From assembly GCA_030706285.1 (NCBI GenBank), contig JAUZOU010000215.1, positions 1 through 5,494 of the forward strand: 5,494 nt of DNA, read 5' to 3'. The notes beneath the pieces are model-generated. The model was not told the DNA's origin and did no database searches. It saw nothing but the letters and a program-made list of their open reading frames with translations. The stretch is from Bacteroidota bacterium. Its GTDB lineage: Bacteria > Bacteroidota > Bacteroidia > Bacteroidales > UBA1402. Made by a program: the position numbers and the translations under genes. Of the stretch, positions 1 to 5,494 are shown one piece after another; position 1 is the first letter of the stretch; each line of letters begins with the position of its first letter.

Positions 1-876
1 ACCTTACTTGGCAAAAAAGTTGATGCTGCTTATTTTTCAGCACTTTATACTGCAAGAAAAAAGTTCTTCAACAAGACTTATGTAAATCCGGAGAGCGGGG
101 AAACCACTTTTAGAGGGAAAGTGAATGATACCCAAACTTCGTATGCATTGCCGTTGGCATTTGGAATTATTCAACTGGAAAATGTACAAAAAGCAGCCGA
201 TAATCTGGTGGCAACCGTCAGCCGAGAAAATAAGGCCGATGATGAAACCGTTTGCCCTCCTTACTCCTTGATGACTGGCTTTATCGGTACGGCCTGGATT
301 AGCAAAGCCTTATCTTCAACCGGACATTCAGATGTGGCTTACCGCCTGCTTCAGCAAACCAGCTATCCTTCGTGGTTGTACCCGGTAGAGCAGGGAGCCA
401 CCACTATTTGGGAACGGTTAAATTCGTACACCCCTGTCAATGGATTCGGAGGTAATAACAGCATGAATTCGTTTAATCACTATTCCTTCGGAGCCGTAGG
501 AGCCTGGATGTACAATTATTCATTGGGAATAGAACGCGATGAGCAATCACCGGGATTCAATCATTTCATTTTGCAACCCGAACCAGATCCTACCGGCCAA
601 ATGACGTTTGCCAAAGGTTATTATGACTCCATGTATGGACGCATTGAAAGTAGTTGGGAACAAAATAGCGATGGCTGTCACTATCGCTTTGTGGTGCCGG
701 CCAATTCATCGGCTACGCTCAAACTAAAGGCTTTGTCTTTAAGTGATATAACTGCTGATGGTAAACAACTAAAGTCTGTGGTTGGTGGTAAATATTCGGG
801 TGTGAAGCATGGAAAATACACTTTTGAATTACAGTCCGGGATGTATGAAATTCAAGTGAAAAAAGGAACCAATTGA
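1..876 (+). CDS. Alpha-L-rhamnosidase, GH78 family, C-terminal part (5' end outside window)
   Basis: The frame is open from the first base, so the start lies upstream; 291 codons and the TGA stop are present. GH78 enzymes hydrolyse terminal alpha-L-rhamnose from pectin (rhamnogalacturonan), plant glycosides or bacterial polysaccharides by inversion, and are usually about 700-1000 residues, so roughly the last third is seen. Visible family motifs are NDTQTSYALPLAFGI (window residues 41-55), the GATTIWER signature (133-140) whose Glu138 is the likely general base, and NSFNHYSFGAVGAWMY (155-170), all from the end of the (alpha/alpha)6 barrel. From about residue 185 to the end the protein looks like the C-terminal beta-sandwich domain of the family. 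The acidic catalytic motif expected nearer the N-terminus is outside the window, as is any signal peptide. No intrinsic terminator follows the stop. Family assignment is firm; the exact substrate is not. Confidence 0.93.
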   Translation, partial: TLLGKKVDAAYFSALYTARKKFFNKTYVNPESGETTFRGKVNDTQTSYALPLAFGIIQLENVQKAADNLVATVSRENKADDETVCPPYSLMTGFIGTAWISKALSSTGHSDVAYRLLQQTSYPSWLYPVEQGATTIWERLNSYTPVNGFGGNNSMNSFNHYSFGAVGAWMYNYSLGIERDEQSPGFNHFILQPEPDPTGQMTFAKGYYDSMYGRIESSWEQNSDGCHYRFVVPANSSATLKLKALSLSDITADGKQLKSVVGGKYSGVKHGKYTFELQSGMYEIQVKKGTN

Positions 877-1258
877 TGCAACCTCAAATGGCTCAGATTA
901 CAGCTGATCAGCCTGGATTGGCTGTATCATTAGTTAACAGATTGTGTGCTTATGTCTTTAGACAACTTGGCGGTATGTTTGATTATCAACAGCCCATATC
1001 TTCTGAACAAAAATAGTTGTTGCAAGAAATGAAAAATCACTATCTTTACCACGTCTAAAATCATTGGATGTTTAAATTTAAGACGGACTTGGTGAAGTAA
1101 CTAATCGTTGATGCTCAATCAGCGGTTAGCCTTTGGTTATGCTCGGGCATATTCTTGCCGGGGCTATTTCACGTATCTATAGTAAGTACAGTTTGAAGCC
1201 TGACAAACGATGTATCGGATACGGATGCCAGGTTCATAACACATTAAATTTAAACAAC
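877..1258. other. Intergenic gap without a supported gene
   Basis: About 380 bp separate the rhamnosidase stop from the chosen methyltransferase start. An ATG overlapping the rhamnosidase stop (TGATG) opens a 46-codon frame, 876-1016, that resembles no family I know. The frame of the methyltransferase stays open upstream to an ATG at 1133, but the extra 42 residues look like translated non-coding DNA. Possible -7 boxes are TATGTTTG at 974-981, with no good -33 partner, and TATCTTTA at 1041-1048, with TTGTTG at 1017-1022 ending 18 bp upstream. Either could drive the methyltransferase, but both are weak. No terminator hairpin was found. Confidence 0.5.
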
Positions 1259-2032
1259 ATGAGTAACGAAAATAAATCCATTCACGAGTTCGATTTTCAA
1301 TTAATCTGCGACTATTTTTCAAGTCTTGAACGACAAGGTCCAGGTAGTCCGGAAGTAACGCTTAAAGCCTTGAGCTTTATAGATTTGCTTACTGATGAAT
1401 CCTGTATTGCCGATATTGGCTGCGGAACGGGAGGTCAGACGATGGTGCTGGCTCAGCATGCCCCTGGCAAAATGACAGGGGTAGACTTGTTTCCCCATTT
1501 TATCGATCTGTTCAATCTAAATGCCAGGAAACTGAACCTTCAGGACCGGGTGAAAGGGCTTGTTTGCTCTATGGACAACCTGCCGTTTCAGTCTGATTCC
1601 ATTGACTTGATCTGGTCGGAAGGCGCTATCTATAACATTGGTTTTGAACGTGGGCTGAATGAATGGCGGAAATTCTTGAAAACTGGTGGCTATATTGCTG
1701 TCACAGAGGCTTCTTGGTTTACCGAAGAACGTCCGGCCGAAATCGATGCGTTTTGGAAGGATGCTTATCCGGAGATTGATACGATACCAGCCAAAGTAGC
1801 TCAGATGCAAAAAGCCGGCTATATTCCGGTTGCCTCCTTTATCCTGCCGGAAAATTGTTGGACAGAGCATTTTTATACGCCTCAGGTGGCAGCTCAGGCG
1901 CTTTTTCTAACAAAACATGCCGGCAATAAAACCGTTGAGGAGCTCATTGCAGCCCAACGGCATGAAGCTCAATTGTATAGTAAGTATAAAGCCTATTACG
2001 GTTATGTGTTTTATATTGGGAAGAAGATTTGA
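1259..2032 (+). CDS. Class I SAM-dependent methyltransferase
   Basis: A 257-residue cytoplasmic protein with a Rossmann-type methyltransferase fold that transfers a methyl group from S-adenosylmethionine; the acceptor is unknown. Motif I is DIGCGTGG (residues 52-59), the ribose-binding acidic residue is Asp76 in GVDLF, the adenine-binding segment is CSMDNLPF (103-110), and the post-motif region IDLIWSEGAIYN (115-126) is also clear. The C-terminal half is rich in aromatic and charged residues and ends in GYVFYIGKKI. The protein strongly resembles a small-molecule-type methyltransferase family that I recall as common in Bacteroides, where the protein starts MSNENKSIHEFDF. I therefore start at 1259 rather than at the in-frame ATG at 1133. 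There is no Shine-Dalgarno sequence; the start is preceded by A/T-rich bases, as usual in Bacteroidetes. It is probably monocistronic, with a gap upstream and a terminator 41 bp downstream. Nothing in the sequence links it to the neighbouring glycosidases. Confidence 0.9.
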   Translation: MSNENKSIHEFDFQLICDYFSSLERQGPGSPEVTLKALSFIDLLTDESCIADIGCGTGGQTMVLAQHAPGKMTGVDLFPHFIDLFNLNARKLNLQDRVKGLVCSMDNLPFQSDSIDLIWSEGAIYNIGFERGLNEWRKFLKTGGYIAVTEASWFTEERPAEIDAFWKDAYPEIDTIPAKVAQMQKAGYIPVASFILPENCWTEHFYTPQVAAQALFLTKHAGNKTVEELIAAQRHEAQLYSKYKAYYGYVFYIGKKI

Positions 2033-2072
2033 CTGAGATAGAGCGTCAAAACGATTTCTGATACAGAAAGAG

Positions 2073-2115
2073 AGCCCTGAATGTTCTGTAAAATGTTCAG
2101 GGCTTTGCTTTTTTT
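2073..2115 (+). terminator. Rho-independent terminator of the methyltransferase gene
   Basis: A perfect 9-bp stem, AGCCCTGAA (2073-2081) with TTCAGGGCT (2096-2104), encloses a 14-base loop and is followed by TTGCTTTTTTT. It lies 41 bp past the methyltransferase stop. There is no matching A-tract on the left side, so it acts in the + direction. Confidence 0.88.
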
Positions 2116-2242
2116 GAGATAAATACGTCTTTTCGATAAATTTTTGAATGACCCGGATTGGCTCAAGAATGATTTTGCCGGTATCCATGCGTGGTTAACC
2201 TTGGAAAATCGGCTTATTTTAGGCCAGATTCCTGTCGATTTA

Positions 2243-2270
2243 TAAAAACATGTTAAAAAACATGTTTTTA
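2243..2270. repeat. Near-perfect palindrome with two AACATGTT boxes
   Basis: TAAAAACATG (2243-2252) and CATGTTTTTA (2261-2270) are exact inverted repeats around an 8-base A/T centre. Each arm region contains a self-palindromic AACATGTT (2247-2254 and 2259-2266), with centres 12 bp apart. The element ends 10 bp before the -33 box of the promoter at 2281, a position suited to an operator for a dimeric regulator. It could also form a weak A/T hairpin. The sequence pattern is certain; the operator role is inference. Confidence 0.5.
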
Positions 2271-2280
2271 TGTCAGAATA

Positions 2281-2312
2281 TTTGCGTATAAGTCAAAAGC
2301 ACCTTACATTTG
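2281..2312 (+). promoter_or_regulatory. Bacteroidetes consensus promoter (-33 TTTG / -7 TAnnTTTG)
   Basis: TTTG at 2281-2284 and TACATTTG at 2305-2312 are separated by 20 bp. Both boxes and the spacing match the known Bacteroidetes primary sigma factor consensus, which differs from the E. coli -35/-10 pattern. Transcription should begin near 2317-2322, so the first thing transcribed is the leader-like element that follows. Confidence 0.8.
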
Positions 2313-2318
2313 CAATGT

Positions 2319-2384
2319 GTTTTTCATGGTATTAGATTTAAGGTTAAGGAAGATTGGTTATCGTGAGATAACCTTCTTTTTTTT
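2319..2384 (+). ncRNA. Short leader-like RNA or leader peptide element ending in a terminator
   Basis: From the predicted start to the T-tract is about 65 nt. It begins with a segment reading TTTTCATGGTATTAGATTTA and ends in a GNRA-capped hairpin with a run of eight T. I recall a very similar element recurring upstream of cold-shock, RNA-binding and helicase genes in Bacteroidales, often annotated as small proteins beginning MVLDLRL. Here an ATG at 2326 opens a 23-codon frame starting MVLDLRLRKIGYREI and stopping at 2395-2397, beyond the hairpin. It may be an attenuating 5' leader, a leader peptide, or a stand-alone small RNA. The start base is estimated from the promoter, and the family resemblance is from memory. 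No ordinary-sized gene follows on the same transcript. Confidence 0.55.
2356..2384 (+). terminator. Intrinsic terminator with GTGA tetraloop
   Basis: GGTTATC (2356-2362) pairs exactly with GATAACC (2367-2373) across the GNRA-type loop GTGA, followed by TTC and eight T (2377-2384). An upstream AAGGTTA (2340-2346) is also complementary to TAACCTT (2369-2375) and could compete for the same 3' arm. The short stem makes partial read-through, and hence attenuation, plausible. Confidence 0.75.
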
Positions 2385-2455
2385 AGGTACATTATGACGG
2401 TTTTCATCGAGCGTATGAATACGGATGAGACCTGAAAAAAGAGTATAATTACACT

Positions 2456-2498
2456 AAACGAAAAAAGCCAACCATTCCGGTTGGCTTTTTTCGTTTTT
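2456..2498. terminator. Strong, probably bidirectional terminator
   Basis: An 18-bp perfect stem (2456-2473 with 2479-2496) carries a 5-base ATTCC loop. The core is GCCAACC/GGTTGGC, flanked by A-rich sequence on the left and T-rich sequence on the right, so it has a U-tract on either strand. It would end any transcript from the promoter at 2281 that passes the first hairpin, insulating the GH10 gene, which then needs its own promoter. Confidence 0.9.
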
Positions 2499-2609
2499 AT
2501 GACGGTACCAAGACAAGGCATCATGATCTATATCATATTATTTCAGCTGTATGTTTCATGATTGATATGATTCTTATCCATCCTATTAATCGGTTGGATC
2601 GATTTCAGG

Positions 2610-2617
2610 TAGTTTTG
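2610..2617 (+). promoter_or_regulatory. Candidate -7 box for the GH10 gene
   Basis: TAGTTTTG matches the Bacteroidetes -7 consensus TAnnTTTG and lies 47 bp before the GH10 ATG. No TTTG is found 19-21 bp upstream; the nearest is TTGG at 2594-2597, too close. A promoter without a good -33 box would fit a gene needing an activator, for example a polysaccharide-responsive regulator, but that is inference. Confidence 0.42.
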
Positions 2618-2664
2618 TGCTGACGATAGGTTGGTCCTGTTGCGGAACAAATCAGATTCATACC

Positions 2665-5494
2665 ATGAAAACAACAAAAATCAGTATTTTTTTATTGATG
2701 GCTTTTACAATGCTCAGTCAGTTGAATGCTCAGACGACTGCCTGGTATAACAGCGCCCAAGCCCGGATTGATACACTTCGAAAGGGTAATTTTACCGTCA
2801 GGATTATTGACAGCCAGGGACAAGGTGTAAAAGACAGTGTAAAACTTGTTTTTAAAAAGCATGATTTTCCATGGGGCTATTCGATCGATTTATCGTATGG
2901 CAACAGCAACAGTTCTGTCTATGGAAGTTCGACATCCAACGCCATCAAATCGGTTTATGGGGATGAGGCTGTCTACCAATCAGAGCGCTGGGGAAAATAC
3001 GTCGCTTATTTATTGCCGGTAACGAAGGGGCTGACCTATCAGCTGACCTTGAAGTTTGCTGAAATATATTTCAGTACACCGGATTCCAGAGTGTTCGACG
3101 TGTACATTGACGGAGTAAGAGTGCTGAGAAATTTTGATAAATATGCTAAGGCAAATGGTAAAAATGTTGCGTACGATACGACATTTACGGTTACTGCTTT
3201 GTCTACTAATTTAAAAATCGAATGCCTGGCTTCAAAAGACAATGCTTCCATCAACGGACTTGTGCTGGCAGAAAGTACGGGTAGTTCGATGTTAAGACTT
3301 AATTGCGGAGGTTCGACGATTGTCTCAGGAGGAAAAACCTATTATTCGGACAGCCCTTATCTTAACAGTGCTTCAGCTAAGTTGATTCCTACCGATGACG
3401 ATTGGTATAAGGCCATCATGCTGAAATACTGCAATTATGGGGTATGTGGGAACCAGTTTAAATGGAGTGGAATTGAACCGACAAAAGGCATTCTGAATTA
3501 TGCACCTTTTGAAAATACGTTGAGTTGGTTCAACAAAGTCGGCTGGAATATGAGAGCTCATACGTTACTGTGGGGTGGAAACAACAATACGGATTACCAT
3601 TGCATTCCTCAATGGGTGATGAATTTGTCTTTAACGCCGAAGGTTATGTACGATACCTGCAGGATGAGGGTCATGCGGGAGGTTACTCGTTACAGGGGTA
3701 TCGTAAAGGAATATGATGTGCTGAATGAACCGACACATGCGAACTATCTGCAAAAAATAGTCGGCGATTCAATCGATTGGAACTGCTTTAAATGGGCACA
3801 CGAAGCCGATCCTGATGCCAAACTGTTTGTGAATGACTACAACATCATCGAATGGCAGGACCAGACAAACAATTTTGTGTCGTTGGTAAAGAAGATGCTT
3901 CTGAATGGAGCTCCTATTTCAGGTATTGGCTCTCAATGTCATATCGGTTCATCGGTCGATGTAGTCAATTTCAAATCGCGTTTCGATCAATTGGCTCAAT
4001 TGGGCCTGCCCATAAAGATAACCGAATTTGATATGGGTGCCAAATCGTTGACTCAACAACAATATGCGATAGAGATGGGCAAAATGTTGCGGCTGGCGTT
4101 TTCTCATCCTGCCATCGAAGGCTTTATTTTTTGGGGTATGACAGAGCCTACCTGGGTACCTGAAACAATCGTGAACGTGATACGGGAAGATAAGACGACC
4201 AAAATCGCAGCCGATACTATTTACAATCTGATCCATCACGTCTGGACAACCAATATCAACGGTGTCACTGACGAAACCGGCTCTTTGGCCTTCAACGGCT
4301 ATTATGGCGATTATGATGTCTTGGTGAAGGTCAATGGGGTATGGGAGAAGCATGCGATCGGTTGTCACAAGGCGGAAAAAGGGAAAATCTTTAGTCTGGT
4401 TGAGGGGACTGGTGTAGCGCCTTCTCCCAGGTTGAAAGGCGTTAAAATTGTCGAGCCGGATGAAATCCATCTTTTCTTTGACAAAAAGATGTCGGATCCT
4501 GCCAATTGTGTGAACTTGTTCAAAGTGTTTGACAGTAAGCTGAATTATGTATCGGCAGCGGCATTGAAACCCGGAGATTCGACGATGGTCATCCTGACTA
4601 CAAATTCCAGAATCAACAGCAAAGATTACGTACCGGTTTCGTATGCTCCAGGAACATATACATCAGCTGACGGTGGTCTGGTTGAGGCGTTTGGACCGAT
4701 TATCGACGAGCAACTGAAGCCGACTTATTTATCTGCCGGTACAACGACTGACGGAAAAACAGTTCAAATCAACTTTGATACTCAATTGATTGATTCAACA
4801 GCGAAGGCAGACGACTTTATCGTCAATGTCAACGGCCAGCCGGACCGGGTCGTTTCAACGTCGTTGAACACCTTAAAAAACAGCGTTTTGCTGAATTTGT
4901 CGAGCCAACTATTAAAAAAGACGGATGTCGTGAACGTGACTTATTTATCAGGATCCTTGAAAAGAACCGATAATATCTATGTAACAGCATTTGACACTAA
5001 GTCTGTTACCAACAATGTGCTTGCCCCCGCAGTGGTTTCTGCAACGACCAGCACAACCGGTTCGATGATCTATCTGACGTTTAACCAGACGCTGGCTGAT
5101 TCGACTGTTCAGGATTCCGACTTCATGTTGACACTTTCTTCCGGCGCAGACATAAGAATATTGAATGCCCGGCTAAATCTGGCTGACAAACGAAAAGTCA
5201 ATGTAGCCGTGACCTCTTACTTGCAAAAAGGGGACACGATCTATGTTGTATATAAGCCAGGCATGTTGAGAGCATCGACAGGCATTCCGGCTACGGCGTT
5301 TTCCTATAAGGTGATCAATCTTAGTACTGCGTTGGAAGTAGCAGATGGGGCTTCTGTCCGGTTTTATCCTTCCTTGGTCAAAGATCAGCTTGTCATTGAG
5401 CATGTGGAAGCATTTGATGACGTCAACCTGATTGATCTAAATGGGACTGTTGCCTTACATGAACATATATCAGCCCGGCCGAGTATTGTTATCG
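2665..5494 (+). CDS. Secreted GH10 family glycoside hydrolase (endo-xylanase-like), malectin-like insert, Ig-like modules, T9SS signal; 3' end outside window
   Basis: One open frame of at least 943 codons, still open at the window edge. ATG 2665 is chosen because it begins a clear signal peptide (MKTTKISIFLLMAFTMLSQLNA, likely cleaved before Gln23). Residues 27-78 are the N-terminal strand region seen in Bacteroidetes GH10 proteins (RKGNFTVRIID, HDFPWG). A malectin-like carbohydrate-binding insert fills about 79-246 (YQSERWGKYVAYLLPV, LKFAEIYF, RVFDVYIDG, SINGLVLAE). The GH10 barrel spans about 247-540: NQFKW (263-267), RAHTLLW (297-303), the acid/base Glu355 in YDVLNEPTH, QCH (424-426), the nucleophile Glu454 in ITEFDMG, and FWGMTEPTW (489-497). 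About 583-890 holds three Ig-like modules of the bacterial SbsA type. From about 895 (VRFYPSLVKDQLVIE) a type A T9SS sorting domain appears to start, so the stop should be close. GH10 enzymes cleave beta-1,4-xylan with retention; several -2 subsite residues differ here, so xylan is likely but not certain. Confidence 0.92.
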   Translation, partial: MKTTKISIFLLMAFTMLSQLNAQTTAWYNSAQARIDTLRKGNFTVRIIDSQGQGVKDSVKLVFKKHDFPWGYSIDLSYGNSNSSVYGSSTSNAIKSVYGDEAVYQSERWGKYVAYLLPVTKGLTYQLTLKFAEIYFSTPDSRVFDVYIDGVRVLRNFDKYAKANGKNVAYDTTFTVTALSTNLKIECLASKDNASINGLVLAESTGSSMLRLNCGGSTIVSGGKTYYSDSPYLNSASAKLIPTDDDWYKAIMLKYCNYGVCGNQFKWSGIEPTKGILNYAPFENTLSWFNKVGWNMRAHTLLWGGNNNTDYHCIPQWVMNLSLTPKVMYDTCRMRVMREVTRYRGIVKEYDVLNEPTHANYLQKIVGDSIDWNCFKWAHEADPDAKLFVNDYNIIEWQDQTNNFVSLVKKMLLNGAPISGIGSQCHIGSSVDVVNFKSRFDQLAQLGLPIKITEFDMGAKSLTQQQYAIEMGKMLRLAFSHPAIEGFIFWGMTEPTWVPETIVNVIREDKTTKIAADTIYNLIHHVWTTNINGVTDETGSLAFNGYYGDYDVLVKVNGVWEKHAIGCHKAEKGKIFSLVEGTGVAPSPRLKGVKIVEPDEIHLFFDKKMSDPANCVNLFKVFDSKLNYVSAAALKPGDSTMVILTTNSRINSKDYVPVSYAPGTYTSADGGLVEAFGPIIDEQLKPTYLSAGTTTDGKTVQINFDTQLIDSTAKADDFIVNVNGQPDRVVSTSLNTLKNSVLLNLSSQLLKKTDVVNVTYLSGSLKRTDNIYVTAFDTKSVTNNVLAPAVVSATTSTTGSMIYLTFNQTLADSTVQDSDFMLTLSSGADIRILNARLNLADKRKVNVAVTSYLQKGDTIYVVYKPGMLRASTGIPATAFSYKVINLSTALEVADGASVRFYPSLVKDQLVIEHVEAFDDVNLIDLNGTVALHEHISARPSIVI

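Larger units (their letters stand above)
2116..2664. other. Long non-coding regulatory stretch between methyltransferase and GH10 gene
   Basis: No protein gene is supported in these 549 bp. In order it holds an unremarkable stretch (2116-2242), an A/T-rich palindrome (2243-2270), a consensus promoter (2281-2312), a short leader-like transcript with its own terminator (to 2384), a 71-bp spacer (2385-2455), a second terminator (2456-2498), and the upstream region of the GH10 gene (2499-2664). The spacer contains only a 13-codon frame starting at 2394, whose ATG overlaps the stop of the leader's 23-codon frame. The long minus-strand frame across 2324-2524 runs through both terminators and looks like chance. 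Confidence 0.7.

Noticed and set aside
903..912. GCTGATCAGC palindrome after the rhamnosidase as a terminator
   Set aside because: It has no loop and no T-tract, so it is not a plausible intrinsic terminator.
1070..1255. GTTTAAATTTAA at 1070-1081 and TTAAATTTAAAC at 1244-1255 as terminal inverted repeats of a small element
   Set aside because: The sequence is nearly self-palindromic and made almost only of A and T, so a chance match is likely. No target duplication or transposase remnant was seen between or around them.
1133..1258. 42-residue N-terminal extension of the methyltransferase from ATG 1133
   Set aside because: The family, as I recall it, begins at MSNENKSIHEFDF. The extension has no signal peptide or domain features, and A/T-rich Bacteroidetes-type leader sequence precedes 1259.
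1907..2188. 93-codon minus-strand frame over the methyltransferase end and its terminator
   Set aside because: It overlaps conserved methyltransferase coding sequence and runs through the terminator hairpin. No recognisable protein features.
2532..2604. Inverted repeats ATCATAT/ATATGAT (2532-2538, 2565-2571) and AATCG/CGATT (2588-2592, 2600-2604) upstream of the GH10 gene as operators
   Set aside because: The arms are only 5-7 bp in A/T-rich DNA. They sit where a regulator might bind, but nothing distinguishes them from chance.
3525..3716. 63-codon + strand frame inside the GH10 gene, considered as a sign of frameshift
   Set aside because: The GH10 frame is continuous through this stretch and gives sensible family sequence up to the acid/base motif, so this is an out-of-frame shadow.
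3949..4470. 173-codon open frame on the minus strand
   Set aside because: It lies wholly opposite the GH10 catalytic barrel and adjoining coding sequence, whose motifs are unmistakable on the + strand. The minus-strand translation resembles nothing.

Overview
The window looks like chromosomal DNA of a Bacteroidetes, probably Bacteroidales. Three things point that way. Start codons lack Shine-Dalgarno sequences. Two -7 boxes match the Bacteroidetes TAnnTTTG form, one with a matching -33 TTTG. The proteins belong to Bacteroidetes-type families. The apparent start of a type IX secretion (Por) sorting domain at the right edge favours a T9SS-bearing lineage over typical gut Bacteroides. That placement is inference; no genus can be named from the sequence.

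Layout, all genes on the + strand. Bases 1-876 hold the last 291 codons of a GH78 alpha-L-rhamnosidase. A gap of about 380 bp with no convincing gene follows. A class I SAM-dependent methyltransferase lies at 1259-2032 and ends in a clear intrinsic terminator. From 2116 to 2664 is a dense non-coding stretch. It contains a near-perfect A/T-rich palindrome, a full consensus promoter, a short transcribed element ending in a GNRA-capped terminator hairpin (it resembles a leader I recall as recurrent in Bacteroidales), a second terminator with an 18-bp perfect stem, and a weaker promoter candidate. From 2665 to the end is a large secreted GH10 glycoside hydrolase, open for at least 943 codons and cut off by the window edge.

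The two glycoside hydrolases suggest a plant cell-wall polysaccharide locus (rhamnose-containing pectin or side chains, and xylan-like backbones). No SusC/SusD pair, sensor or transporter is visible, so a full polysaccharide utilization locus cannot be claimed. The methyltransferase appears to be a separately transcribed gene between them.

The most unusual observations are: (a) a malectin-like carbohydrate-binding domain inserted in the N-terminal part of the GH10 protein, with the segment that normally begins a malectin fold placed at its end, as in a circular permutation; (b) loss of several usual GH10 -2 subsite residues while both catalytic glutamates remain; (c) an apparently orphan promoter-leader-terminator cassette with no substantial gene between it and the next terminator.
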